Assembly (NCBI GenBank): GCA_964557715.1
Contig: CAZLAP010000034.1
Coordinates: forward strand, 1-22,163
DNA: 22,163 nucleotides
Origin: CAZLAP01 sp964557715
GTDB lineage: Bacteria; Patescibacteriota; Minisyncoccia; Minisyncoccales; RBG-13-42-11
Direction of reading: 5' to 3'
Positions 1 to 7,592 of this stretch are shown here, in pieces (the first letter of the stretch is position 1; each line of letters opens with the position of its first letter). A program made the position numbers and the translations under genes. Below the pieces are notes generated by a model. That model saw only the letters and a program-made list of their open reading frames with translations, was not told the DNA's origin and did no database searches.

Positions 1-1
1 T

Positions 2-940
2 GCCGGCCAAACTAAAAAACTTGAATTTAAAGAAAAAGTTTTAAGAATGGCAGAAAAGGTAGAAGGAGGAATGGCTTTTTCGCAGGCATTGGCCCTTTAT
101 CCTAAAATTTTCTCTCATTTTTATGTTGCTATGATTAAATCAGGAGAAGTTTCCGGCAAGCTTTCAGAAGTTTTGGATTATTTAGCCGAACATCTGGAAA
201 GGGAATTTCATTTGGCGGCAAAAGTAAAAGGAGCTTTATTTTATCCTTCATTGGTCCTTTTTGTTGTTTTATTGGTCGTTATATTGCTGGTTGTAGTTGT
301 TGTTCCCAGTTTGGAAGATGTTTTGCTGGCAGGCGGCCAGGAACTTCCCTTGCCTACCAGGATTATTATGGCTATATCTAATTTTTTGACAAAATGGGGA
401 TGGTTTGTTTTTCTAATGGCAATCTTGCTGATATCGGCTGTGTTCAAATATTATTCCACGCAGAAAGGCAGAGCTTTTTTTGACCGGATGTTTATAAAAA
501 TTCCGGTTGTCGGTTCTTCTTTCAAAATGGTTTATCTGAGCCGTTTTGCCGAGAATATTTCCACTTTGATTTCAAGCGGTTTGCCTATTGCCCAGTCTTT
601 GGAAATTGTCGGGAATATTATCGGCAATATTTCTTACCGGGAAATTATTTTAAAGGCCAGAGATGAAGTCAGAAAAGGAGAAATGATTTCTTCCGTATTA
701 AGCCAGTATCCCGAGCTTTTTCCTCCGGTTTTTGTTCAAATGGTTTTGGTTGGAGAAAAAACAGGAACATTGGACACAACCTTAATGAGCCTTGTCAGTT
801 TCTACCAAAAAGAAGTGGACAGGTCTATGGATAATATGACTCGTCTTCTGGAACCAGCTTTGATTATTTTTATGGGTTTGGTTGTCGGAGGAATTATGCT
901 TTCAATATTGATGCCGATTTATCAGGCAATTTCATTATAG
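2..940 (+). CDS. pilC: Type IV pilus inner-membrane platform protein PilC/GspF, N-terminus cut by window edge
   Basis: PilC is the cytoplasmic-membrane platform that couples the PilB/PilT ATPases to pilin assembly. The reading frame is open from base 2, upstream of the first in-frame ATG at 47, so the gene begins outside the window; 312 residues are visible, against about 400 for the family. The end of the first GspF domain (EKVEGGMAFSQAL, then YPKIF and the IKSGEVSGKLSEVL block) is followed by a long hydrophobic segment (nt ~230-310) and another around nt 400-450. The second GspF domain follows (RFAENISTLISSGLPIAQSLE, then YPELFPPVFVQMVLVGEKTG), and the protein ends with a C-terminal membrane helix and the family-typical MPIYQ. 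The repeated F-domain architecture makes the assignment firm; PilC rather than GspF is inferred from the pilin and prepilin-peptidase neighbours. Confidence 0.93.
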   Translation, partial: AGQTKKLEFKEKVLRMAEKVEGGMAFSQALALYPKIFSHFYVAMIKSGEVSGKLSEVLDYLAEHLEREFHLAAKVKGALFYPSLVLFVVLLVVILLVVVVVPSLEDVLLAGGQELPLPTRIIMAISNFLTKWGWFVFLMAILLISAVFKYYSTQKGRAFFDRMFIKIPVVGSSFKMVYLSRFAENISTLISSGLPIAQSLEIVGNIIGNISYREIILKARDEVRKGEMISSVLSQYPELFPPVFVQMVLVGEKTGTLDTTLMSLVSFYQKEVDRSMDNMTRLLEPALIIFMGLVVGGIMLSILMPIYQAISL

Positions 941-951
941 ATAAAGGGTCG

Positions 952-975
952 ACTTTTTTTCAAAATAAAAAAAGT
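952..975. repeat. AT-rich 9-bp perfect inverted repeat in front of the pilin promoter
   Basis: ACTTTTTTT (952-960) is exactly complementary to AAAAAAAGT (967-975), with a six-base loop. It abuts the TATAAT at 976-981. It could be an operator, a weak terminator-like hairpin for pilC (though no T-run follows on +), or chance in A/T homopolymers. Confidence 0.4.
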
Positions 976-987
976 TATAATGCAATA
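976..987 (+). promoter_or_regulatory. Putative leaderless promoter of the pilin gene
   Basis: A perfect TATAAT lies at 976-981, only five bases before the ATG at 987. Transcription starting the usual 6-7 bases after the hexamer would begin at or next to the A of the start codon. No good -35 box exists at 16-18 bp spacing (the region is T-rich); a TCGACT at 949-954 is too far away (21 bp). The strong terminator after the gene supports a monocistronic unit. Confidence 0.5.
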
Positions 988-1463
988 TGATTCAAAGATT
1001 AACCAAAAAACAAATAAATCCTGTTTTAAGATTCTTAACCGGATTTAACCGAATATCACTGCCAAAAGGTTTTACCCTTATTGAGCTTTTGGTGGTTATA
1101 GCCATTATTGGCCTTTTAGCCACCATTGTCTTGGTTTCTTTTACCGAAGTCAGAACAAGCGGCAAAGACACTGCTGTTAAAGCTAATATGAATCAGATGA
1201 GATTGGCTGCTGAAATAGAGTATAATGTTTCGGGCGATTATTCAGGAGTCAGCGACAGAGATGATTTTACGGCAGCTAAGGATGCGGCCGAAGGCGCTGG
1301 AGCTGATTTTGGCGATGGCGATGCCAATATTAAATTTTCGGGTGACGGAGAAGCTTATTGCTTCCAGGCTCTTCTTCCTGGCGGAGAAAATTGGTGCGTG
1401 GACAATGTTGGTTTTGTCGGCGAAGCCAGCGGTTGTACGGGCGAAAATTTCAGCTGCAGATAG
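987..1463 (+). CDS. Type IV pilin (probable major or abundant pilin), class III signal
   Basis: The 158-residue protein has a prepilin signal: cleavage by PilD is expected after Gly28, before FTLIELLVVIAIIGLLATIV, with Glu at mature position 5. The mature N-terminal helix anchors the pilin in the membrane before assembly and packs in the fibre core. The rest (residues ~50-158) is an acidic, Gly/Ala-rich globular part with four cysteines near the end (CFQ, WCVD, SGC, FSC) that could form disulfides. The 28-residue leader is unusually long, since PilD substrates usually have about 5-15; no ATG, GTG or TTG closer to the cleavage site was found, and the TATAAT just upstream of 987 supports this start. 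Its own promoter and a strong terminator at 1484-1520 set it apart from the minor pilin operon, which suggests high or separate expression. Calling it the major pilin is inference. Confidence 0.85.
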   Translation: MIQRLTKKQINPVLRFLTGFNRISLPKGFTLIELLVVIAIIGLLATIVLVSFTEVRTSGKDTAVKANMNQMRLAAEIEYNVSGDYSGVSDRDDFTAAKDAAEGAGADFGDGDANIKFSGDGEAYCFQALLPGGENWCVDNVGFVGEASGCTGENFSCR

Positions 1464-1483
1464 AAACTTGCCTTTGAGCAGCG

Positions 1484-1520
1484 CCTGTTAGATATGTAAA
1501 AATATCTAACAGGTTTTTTT
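1484..1520 (+). terminator. Rho-independent terminator of the pilin gene
   Basis: A perfect 12-bp stem (CCTGTTAGATAT at 1484-1495 with ATATCTAACAGG at 1502-1513, loop GTAAAA) is followed at once by seven T residues (1514-1520). It begins 20 bases after the pilin stop codon. This is the strongest intrinsic terminator in the window. Confidence 0.93.
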
Positions 1521-1532
1521 ATCCGTTTTAAA

Positions 1533-2399
1533 ATGCTAATATTAAACAATATTTTGCATATGATTCAGCATATTATAATAATTTTGATAGGGTTAGCTGT
1601 CGGCTCTTTTTTAAATTGCTTTATTTATCGCCTTGCTCTTCCAAATTTTTCTTTTAAAGATTTAACAGGATTTAAAAACAGGTCATATTGTCCTTCTTGC
1701 AAACATATTCTTTCTTGGCAAGATTTGATTCCGGTTGTTGGTTTTTTGCTGTTGAAAGGAAAATGCAGGCATTGCCGGCAAAAAATATCCTGGCAATACC
1801 CTTTAGTAGAAGTATCAACAGCAATAATATTTTTGTTAATTTTTAATTTTCAGTTTTCTTCCGCAACAGAAACAAATCTTGCCGCAGAACAAATATTTTT
1901 TAATTGTTTAAGCTTGGCTTATTATTGGATAATTTCCGCTTTATTAATCGTTATTTTTGTCTACGATTTAAAACACTACATTATTCCGGACAAAATTATC
2001 TATCCGGCCACAGCTATTGTTTTTATTTATCAAGCATTTAAAGTTTTTGATTTTAATTTTAACAGTCTGGATTTAAAGATTTTAATAAATCCGATAAGCT
2101 CCGCTTTTTTCGCCTCTTTGTTTTTTTTGGCAATGGTATTAATGTCTCGCGGCCGCTGGATGGGCATTGGAGATATAAAATTAGCTTTTTTAATGGGATT
2201 GTTTTTAGGCTGGCCCAATATTTTGATTGCTTTGCTTTTCGCTTTTTATTCCGGCGCTTTAATTGGATTGGGATTAATAATTTTTGGCAAAAAGAAGTTA
2301 AAATCAAAAATTCCCTTCGGTCCTTTTTTGGCAGCAGGAACGTTTTTTGCCTTATTTCTCGGCAAAAACCTGTTGATTTGCTGTCAAGGACTGTTTTGA
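1533..2399 (+). CDS. pilD: Prepilin peptidase / N-methyltransferase PilD (GspO, A24 family)
   Basis: PilD is the polytopic membrane aspartyl protease that removes prepilin leaders at the cytoplasmic face and N-methylates the new N-terminus. Its likely substrates here are the pilins encoded on both sides. Landmarks in order: the AVGSFLNCFIYRL start; a zinc-type pair of cysteine motifs (C53-x2-C56 and C78-x2-C81) in the N-terminal methyltransferase domain; IPVVGFLLLKGKCRHC and SWQYPLVEV; the two catalytic aspartates D145 (YDLKHYIIPD) and D214 (GIGDIKL); then several hydrophobic helices. The 288-residue length is normal. The start is uncertain: ATG at 1533 is used, but ATG at 1560 (MIQHIIII) is closer to the family's usual beginning and leaves more room for a promoter after the terminator that ends at 1520. 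The gene ends in TGA. Confidence 0.93.
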   Translation: MLILNNILHMIQHIIIILIGLAVGSFLNCFIYRLALPNFSFKDLTGFKNRSYCPSCKHILSWQDLIPVVGFLLLKGKCRHCRQKISWQYPLVEVSTAIIFLLIFNFQFSSATETNLAAEQIFFNCLSLAYYWIISALLIVIFVYDLKHYIIPDKIIYPATAIVFIYQAFKVFDFNFNSLDLKILINPISSAFFASLFFLAMVLMSRGRWMGIGDIKLAFLMGLFLGWPNILIALLFAFYSGALIGLGLIIFGKKKLKSKIPFGPFLAAGTFFALFLGKNLLICCQGLF

Positions 2400-2424
2400 A
2401 GTTTTTATCATAATTTGATAAAAT
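2396..2424 (+). promoter_or_regulatory. Putative near-leaderless promoter of the minor pilin operon
   Basis: TTGAAG (2396-2401), a 17-bp spacer and TAAAAT (2419-2424) make a credible sigma70-type promoter. The -35 box overlaps the pilD stop codon. The predicted start point, near 2431, leaves about three bases before the ATG at 2434. The spacer and -10 carry an 8-bp inverted repeat, TTTTATCA (2403-2410) and TGATAAAA (2416-2423), a possible operator. Confidence 0.55.
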
Positions 2425-2433
2425 AAAAACAAT

Positions 2434-2952
2434 ATGAAGAACAAAAAAAGAGAGAAAGGTTTTACATTGATAGAGTTGTTGGTGGTGCTTTCAATAATTT
2501 CTCTGATTTTCGCCATTATTATGATTGATTACCGGTCAGCTGAAAGACAGTTTGCTCTCCAAAGATCAGCTCATAAGCTGACTCAAGACATAAGAATTGC
2601 GCAGAATATGGCTATGGCAACTAAGGAAATCAGAGGCTTGGTTCCGGAAGGATTCGGCATATATTTTGACGCTGCTGCGCCCGGACAATATATTCTATTT
2701 GCTGATTTTGAAGGAAACGGCATTTATTCGCCCGGCAATGAAATTGAGATTTTAGAGTTTGAGAAAAAGGTTAATTTAAAAAATCTTTCTCCGGCCAGTC
2801 CCTTAAATGTTGTTTTTTATCCGCCCGAACCGAGTGTTTTGATTTCCGGCAACCCTTTAATTAATTCAGCTTCAATTTTTTTAAATTACGGAAACGAATC
2901 GGCCGAGAAAAGGATTTATATCAACAAAGCCGGCTTAATTGAGGTTCAATAA
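2434..2952 (+). CDS. Minor pilin / pseudopilin, FimT-GspH-like
   Basis: The 172-residue prepilin has leader MKNKKREKG, cleavage expected after Gly9, then FTLIELLVVLSIISLIFAII with the conserved Glu5. The segment after the N-terminal helix (RSAHKLTQDIRIAQNMAMATKEI) resembles the GspH/FimT family, whose members act in priming or tip assembly of the pilus or in DNA binding during uptake. The C-terminal half is beta-rich, with strands such as GIYFDAAAPGQYILFADFEGNG and a final RIYINKAGLIEV. It is the first gene of a tight minor pilin set (gaps of 8 bp, then overlaps) with its own promoter overlapping the end of pilD. The exact subfamily is inferred from order and length. Confidence 0.82.
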   Translation: MKNKKREKGFTLIELLVVLSIISLIFAIIMIDYRSAERQFALQRSAHKLTQDIRIAQNMAMATKEIRGLVPEGFGIYFDAAAPGQYILFADFEGNGIYSPGNEIEILEFEKKVNLKNLSPASPLNVVFYPPEPSVLISGNPLINSASIFLNYGNESAEKRIYINKAGLIEVQ

Positions 2953-2960
2953 CAATAAAA

Positions 2961-3476
2961 ATGATTTTAGCAAAAAAACACAAGCAAAATAAAACTGCCG
3001 CAGGCTTCACTCTTATTGAAGTTGTTTTGGCGATTTTTATTTTGGGCTTGGCAATTATTGCCAGTTTTGTTTTGATTCAGCAAAGTATAATCGGCGCTTC
3101 TTTAAATGAATCTCAATTAATAGCTTATTATCTCGGCCAGGAAGGAATTGAAATCGTTAAAAATATCAGAGATATAAACTGGCTTGGCTCTGGCTCGGGC
3201 GTATCAGAAGGCGTATGGGAGGCTGATTATTTGTCAATGTCTTTAGAACCCTTAACGGGCGAAGGCAGATATTTAAGAGTTGACCAAAATGGGTTTTACA
3301 GGTATGCGGATAGCGGCAGTATCAGCAAATTTAAAAGAGAAATCAGGATTGCCAGAAAAGCCGATAATGATTTCAACGAATATTTAGAAGTAAGCGTTGT
3401 TGTAAAATGGAAGAACCGGGGCAAAGATTATCAGGCAGAAGTTATTAATCATTTGTACAATTGGTACGGCTTATGA
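2961..3476 (+). CDS. Minor pilin, PilV/GspI-like
   Basis: The 171-residue prepilin has a 15-residue leader (cleavage expected after Gly15), then FTLIEVVLAIFILGLAIIAS. The stretch LIAYYLGQEGIEIVKNIRD, just after the helix, is typical of PilV-like minor pilins in type IV pilus loci. The rest is a beta-rich domain ending YQAEVINHLYNWYGL. It lies 8 bp after the FimT-like gene and overlaps the next gene by four bases (ATGA), which points to translational coupling. It probably belongs to the pilus initiation or tip complex with its neighbours; this is inferred from context. Confidence 0.8.
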   Translation: MILAKKHKQNKTAAGFTLIEVVLAIFILGLAIIASFVLIQQSIIGASLNESQLIAYYLGQEGIEIVKNIRDINWLGSGSGVSEGVWEADYLSMSLEPLTGEGRYLRVDQNGFYRYADSGSISKFKREIRIARKADNDFNEYLEVSVVVKWKNRGKDYQAEVINHLYNWYGL

Positions 3477-4021
3477 AAAATAAAGGCTTTACTTTAATAG
3501 AAATTATAATAGGCGTGGCTATTTTTGCTATTTTGTCAACCGTTTTTACGGGACTTCTGGTTAATTCCATTCAAAGCCAGCAAAAAGCGTTAGCCTCCCA
3601 GGAGTTAATAGATAATATCTCGTATAATTTAGAATATATGAGTAGAGCAATAAGAATGGCAAAAAAGGAACTGTCTAATCCGCCTGTTTGTCTAAGTTCC
3701 AGAGGCTTGAATTATGAGCAAACCAGAGGAGGGAACGGCCTGAAGTTTATAAATTACGACAATGTTTGCCAGGAATTCTTTTTAAATGTTGCGGATGGCC
3801 GTTTGTATGAATCAAAAAACGGAGAAGCGGCTTTGCCTTTGACCCCGTCTTCATTCCGGGTGGTTTCTTTTCGTTTCGGGCCCTCCGGTTCATGGGATCA
3901 GGAAGAACCAAGGGAGCAGCCAAGAGTTACTTTTTCTTTGGAAATAGAAAAAAAAGGTTATAATTCGGTAATTAACATTCAAACAACGATTTCGCAAAGA
4001 AACTTAAATGTTCAGCGTTAA
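3473..4021 (+). CDS. Minor pilin, PilW/GspJ-like
   Basis: The start is set at ATG 3473, which overlaps the upstream TGA as ATGA and gives the compact leader MKNKG directly before FTLIEIIIGVAIFAILSTVF. A TTG at 3461 would add only four residues and is less likely. The 182-residue protein has the order helix, NISYNLEYMSRAIRMAKKE, then a variable beta-rich domain (residues ~70-180) ending VINIQTTISQRNLN. This layout and its position after a PilV-like gene match PilW/GspJ-type minor pilins. It overlaps the following gene by 14 bp. Confidence 0.8.
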   Translation: MKNKGFTLIEIIIGVAIFAILSTVFTGLLVNSIQSQQKALASQELIDNISYNLEYMSRAIRMAKKELSNPPVCLSSRGLNYEQTRGGNGLKFINYDNVCQEFFLNVADGRLYESKNGEAALPLTPSSFRVVSFRFGPSGSWDQEEPREQPRVTFSLEIEKKGYNSVINIQTTISQRNLNVQR

Positions 4022-4379
4022 ATTCCCATTAAAACATAAGCAAAGCGGCGTGTCGCTTTTATACGCGGTAATAGTTATGAGCATTCTTTTGGCTATTGGT
4101 TTGGGAATCAGCGGAATTTTAATTCCTCAAATAAAAATGCTTAGCGATATAGGCTATTCTGTCGTTGCTTTTTATGCTGCAGATTCGGGCATTGAAAAAA
4201 TTCTGTTGAATAGAAGCAACCCATCGGGCATAAGCAAAACTCTTTTGCCTCATGGAGCAACTTATGAAGTTTATGTGTTCAGCGGCGGAGTGGGGGGATG
4301 TTCCGACGAGTTTTTCTATTGTATAAAGTCAGTCGGTACCTATAAAAACAGCAAAAGAGCAATTGAGATAAATTACTAA
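4008..4379 (+). CDS. PilX-like minor pilin without the conserved Glu5
   Basis: The 123-residue protein has a basic leader (KFPLKHKQSG), probable cleavage after Gly14, then VSLLYAVIVMSILLAIGLGISGILI. Mature position 5 is Tyr, not Glu. The motif FYAADSGIEKIL after the helix corresponds to the AAEAAL-type block of PilX N-terminal domains. The globular part is very short, with two cysteines (GGCSDEFFYC). The gene starts inside the upstream gene (14-bp overlap) and is the last of four consecutive pilin-like genes, as PilX often is. Glu5 normally neutralises the N-terminus of the neighbouring subunit; its absence is typical of subunits that sit at the tip, as in GspK, so a capping role is possible but inferred. 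Confidence 0.72.
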   Translation: MFSVKFPLKHKQSGVSLLYAVIVMSILLAIGLGISGILIPQIKMLSDIGYSVVAFYAADSGIEKILLNRSNPSGISKTLLPHGATYEVYVFSGGVGGCSDEFFYCIKSVGTYKNSKRAIEINY

Positions 4380-4391
4380 TTTTGTTACTCC

Positions 4392-6374
4392 GTGGATAAA
4401 AAGCAAGTTAAGCAAAGAATAGAAAGCCTCAAAAAACTCATCAATCGCCACAGATATTTGTATCATGTTGAAGACCGGCAGGAGATTTCTGATGAGGCTT
4501 TTGACTCGTTAAAGCATGAACTTTATAAATTAGAACAGGAATATCCGGAATTTGTTTCATTAGATTCGCCTACTCAAAGAGTGGGCGGAAAGCCGTTGGA
4601 GAAATTCAAGAAAGTGAAGCATAAATTTCCGATGCTTTCCCTGGAAGATATCTTTTCCGAAAAAGAACTTTCAGACTGGGAGAAATATTTAAAAAAAATA
4701 CAGACTTCTTTTCAATTCGAATATTTCACCGAGCTTAAAATTGACGGTTTCGCTGTTTCTTTAATTTACAAAAACGGAGTTTTTATCTTGGGTTCTACTC
4801 GGGGAGACGGCAAAACGGGAGAAAATGTTACTCAAAATTTAAGAACCATTGAAAGTATTCCTCTTCAGTTAAAGGCGAAATTGCCGGCTGAAGTTGAAGT
4901 AAGAGGGGAAGTTTATATTGAAAAACTGGATTTTGAAAAACTGAATAAAGAATTGAAGAAAAAAGGCAAGACAGCTTATTCCAATCCCAGAAATCTGGCA
5001 GCCGGCTCCATTCGCCAGCTTGACCCTAAATTAGCAGCCTCCAGGCCTTTAAAGTTTTCAGCTTATGATTTAATTGTTGATTTTGGACAAGAAAAACATT
5101 CGCAGGAGCATGAAATTTTAAAAAAATTAGGCTTTAAAACAGATGACGGAAAAATCTGCAGGAACGTTTCCGAGATTGTTGATTACTGGAAAGAAGCAGT
5201 TGAAAAAAGAGAAAAGCTGTCTTATCAAATTGACGGTATAGTAATAAACGTAAATGATAATTTTCTTTTTGAAAAGTTGGGAATTGCCGGAAAAAGTCCG
5301 CGCGGAGCCAGGGCTTTTAAGTTTTTCCCGAAACAAGCAACCACTAAAGTTGTTGACATTAAGCTTCAGGTGGGAAGAACCGGCGCAGTAACGCCGGTTG
5401 TCATTTTGAAACCGGTGGAAATTTCCGGAGTAACCATTACCAGAGCCAGTCTTCATAACGAAGATGAAATAAAAAGATTAAACGTTAGGATTGGAGATAC
5501 GGTGATAGTGGAGAGGGCCGGCGACGTTATACCGAATGTCGCCAAAGTTTTAAGCGAGCTTAGAACCGGCAAAGAAAAAGAATTTTATTTTCCAAAAATT
5601 TGTCCGGTTTGTTCTTCCAAATTGAAAAAGCCCTCAAAGGAGGCAATTTGGAGATGCGTTAATTTAAAATGCCCTGCCAGAAAAAGAAAAAACATTCATT
5701 TTTTTGTTTCTCAGAAATCTTTCAATATTGAAGGGTTGGGTCCGAAAGTCGTTGATAAGCTGTTAAACGAGAATTTGATTTCCAATCCGGCTGATATTTT
5801 TACCCTTCAGGAAGGCGATTTGGCTCCCTTGGAGAAATTTGCTGAAAAATCAGCCAAAAATCTAATAAAGGCAATAAATAAAAGCAAAAAAATACAGTTA
5901 AGCCGTTTTATTTTATCCCTTGGAATTCGGCACGTTGGAGAAGAAACAGCGGTTGATTTGGCTGATTATTTTGGCGATATTGCCAAACTTCAAGAAGCAA
6001 AAAAAGAAGATTTAGAACTTATTGCGGATATTGGGCCCAAAACCGCAGAGAGCATATATAATTGGTTTAGGTCTGAACAGAAGCAAAAATTTATTAAAAG
6101 TCTTATCAAGGCAGGCGTGGAAATTTTGCCTCCGGAAAAGACCGGGAAGAAATTTGAAGGCAAAACTTTTGTTTTAACGGGCAAATTGGAAAACTTAACT
6201 CGATCTGAAGCGGAAAGAAAGATACGTTTTTTGGGCGGACATCCGGCATCTGCGGTTTCCAAAGAAACAGATTATCTTATTATTGGCAAAGAGCCTGGTT
6301 CAAAACTGGAAAAAGCCAAGAAGCTTGGGCTAAAAATAATAAGAGAAAAAGAATTTTTGGAAATGACGGAATAA
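4392..6374 (+). CDS. ligA: NAD-dependent DNA ligase LigA
   Basis: LigA seals nicks in duplex DNA with NAD as cofactor in replication and repair. The 660 residues carry all domains in order: the Ia domain that binds the NMN part of NAD (IDGLKKLINRHRYLYHV-type start with YDxL-like AFDSL), the adenylation domain with nucleophile Lys116 in ELKIDG and the TRGDGKTGENVT motif, an OB-fold, a four-cysteine zinc finger (C404, C407, C422, C427), helix-hairpin-helix repeats (~residues 440-580), and a C-terminal BRCT domain (GKTFVLTGKLENLTRSEAE to the end). The start codon is GTG at 4392, chosen because the frame matches the family start at once; there is no Shine-Dalgarno. It follows the PilX-like gene by 12 bp and precedes rodA by 9 bp, so it probably shares the pilin transcript. 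Nothing essential is missing. Confidence 0.98.
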   Translation: MDKKQVKQRIESLKKLINRHRYLYHVEDRQEISDEAFDSLKHELYKLEQEYPEFVSLDSPTQRVGGKPLEKFKKVKHKFPMLSLEDIFSEKELSDWEKYLKKIQTSFQFEYFTELKIDGFAVSLIYKNGVFILGSTRGDGKTGENVTQNLRTIESIPLQLKAKLPAEVEVRGEVYIEKLDFEKLNKELKKKGKTAYSNPRNLAAGSIRQLDPKLAASRPLKFSAYDLIVDFGQEKHSQEHEILKKLGFKTDDGKICRNVSEIVDYWKEAVEKREKLSYQIDGIVINVNDNFLFEKLGIAGKSPRGARAFKFFPKQATTKVVDIKLQVGRTGAVTPVVILKPVEISGVTITRASLHNEDEIKRLNVRIGDTVIVERAGDVIPNVAKVLSELRTGKEKEFYFPKICPVCSSKLKKPSKEAIWRCVNLKCPARKRKNIHFFVSQKSFNIEGLGPKVVDKLLNENLISNPADIFTLQEGDLAPLEKFAEKSAKNLIKAINKSKKIQLSRFILSLGIRHVGEETAVDLADYFGDIAKLQEAKKEDLELIADIGPKTAESIYNWFRSEQKQKFIKSLIKAGVEILPPEKTGKKFEGKTFVLTGKLENLTRSEAERKIRFLGGHPASAVSKETDYLIIGKEPGSKLEKAKKLGLKIIREKEFLEMTE

Positions 6375-6383
6375 AAAATAAAT

Positions 6384-7472
6384 ATGATATTAATTTCTCA
6401 GCTTAAACGGCTTGATTGGATATTAATAATTTCTGTTGTTCTGTTGGTTTGTCTTGGTTTGCTTTTTATTTACAGCTCTTCCGTCGGCCGGGGAGATTTC
6501 TTAAATTTTAAAAAACAACTTATTTTTTCAATTATAGGATTTTTTTTGATGTTCTTTTTTTGTTTTTTTGATTGGAGAATTTTTCGCGAAAACAGAAGCT
6601 TGATATTGGTTTTATATCTTTTTTGCCTGATAAGCTTGATTGGTATTTTCTTTTTTGCTCCGGAAATCAGAGGCGTGCAAAGATGGTATAAGTTCGGTTC
6701 AGTTTCTTTTGATCCCGTAGAGCTTACTAAAATTGTTTTGATAATCTTATTGGCAAAATATTTTTCAATGAGGCATGTTGAGATGTACAGAATAAGACAT
6801 ATCTTGCTTTCCGGTTTTTATGTTTTCTTACCTTCAGCATTGGCCTTTTTTCAGCCCGATTTCGGTTCAATCATAATTTTAGCCGCTTTATGGACGGGAA
6901 TATTGGTTGTTTCCGGCATAAAGTTGCGCCATTTTTTAATTTTACTCCTGTGCGGATTTCTGCTTTTTTCTCTGAGCTGGGTTTTTTTAATGAAAGATTA
7001 TCAAAAAGAAAGAATCGTTTCCTTTCTTTTGCCTGCCGATCCTTTGGCCGCCGGTTGGAGTCAAAATCAATCAAAAATAGCCATAGGATCAGGAGGAATT
7101 TTCGGACAAGGGCTGTTTAAGGGTTCTCAAACTCAATACGGTTTTTTGCCCGAACCCCAGACTGATTTTATTTTTTCAGTTGTTGCCGAAGAATCCGGCT
7201 TGATTGGAGTTTCAATTTTATTATTGCTTTTTCTTGTTTTAATCTGGCGTATTTTTAGAATCGCGGCAAACAGCAAAAGCAATTTTCCTCGCCTTTTTAA
7301 TATTGGTTTGATTGTTGTTTTAATTTCACAAATTTTTATCAACATCGGTATGAATTTAGGCCTTTTGCCCATAATAGGCATATCTCTGCCTTTGCTGAGC
7401 TACGGAGGGAGTAGTTTAATAATGACTTTGATCGCTTTCGGCATTGTTCAAAATATTAAAAACAACCCTTAA
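6384..7472 (+). CDS. rodA: SEDS-family peptidoglycan glycosyltransferase, RodA-like
   Basis: This polytopic membrane protein (362 residues, about ten hydrophobic helices) polymerises lipid II into glycan strands with a partner transpeptidase. Family marks: GVQRWYKFGSVSFDPVELTK (residues ~95-115), FFQPDFGSII, SQNQSKIAIGSGGIFGQGLFKGSQTQYGFLPEPQTDFIF with the catalytic-type Asp261, and the C-terminal GISLPLLSYGGSS. IAIGSGGIFGQGL with FLPExxTDFIF, and NIGMNLGLLPIIGI, resemble RodA (elongation) more than FtsW (division), but in a small genome with few SEDS genes it could serve division. No penicillin-binding protein partner is in the window. It begins 9 bp after ligA and probably ends the long pilin-ligA-rodA unit. 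Confidence 0.9.
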   Translation: MILISQLKRLDWILIISVVLLVCLGLLFIYSSSVGRGDFLNFKKQLIFSIIGFFLMFFFCFFDWRIFRENRSLILVLYLFCLISLIGIFFFAPEIRGVQRWYKFGSVSFDPVELTKIVLIILLAKYFSMRHVEMYRIRHILLSGFYVFLPSALAFFQPDFGSIIILAALWTGILVVSGIKLRHFLILLLCGFLLFSLSWVFLMKDYQKERIVSFLLPADPLAAGWSQNQSKIAIGSGGIFGQGLFKGSQTQYGFLPEPQTDFIFSVVAEESGLIGVSILLLLFLVLIWRIFRIAANSKSNFPRLFNIGLIVVLISQIFINIGMNLGLLPIIGISLPLLSYGGSSLIMTLIAFGIVQNIKNNP

Positions 7473-7490
7473 GCGTTATCTTGCTTGCTC

Positions 7491-7519
7491 TTGACAAGTT
7501 TTTATGGTTTGTGTAATAT
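7491..7519 (+). promoter_or_regulatory. Promoter of rpoBC
   Basis: A perfect TTGACA (7491-7496), a 17-bp spacer and TAATAT (7514-7519) lie just after the rodA stop. The start point would be near 7526, giving a leader of about 146 nt before the rpoB ATG. It is the only promoter in the window with a perfect -35 and a long leader. Confidence 0.7.
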
Positions 7520-7568
7520 TAATTTTGCTTGTTTAATTTTTAGATACTATTTTGCATCCTTTATTTTT

Positions 7569-7592
7569 GTAAAAAATAAGAATATTTTTTAC
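7569..7592 (+). promoter_or_regulatory. AT-rich hairpin in the rpoB leader
   Basis: GTAAAAAATA (7569-7578) pairs perfectly with TATTTTTTAC (7583-7592) around an AGAA tetraloop. It touches the terminator-like hairpin that follows by two bases, so the two may compete at their junction. Confidence 0.55.

Noticed and set aside
1225..1491. Open frame overlapping the pilin gene in another frame
   Set aside because: No start signals, no recognisable domain, and it runs into the terminator stem.
3461..3472. TTG start for the PilW-like gene
   Set aside because: ATG at 3473 forms a 4-base ATGA overlap with the upstream stop and gives a standard short leader.
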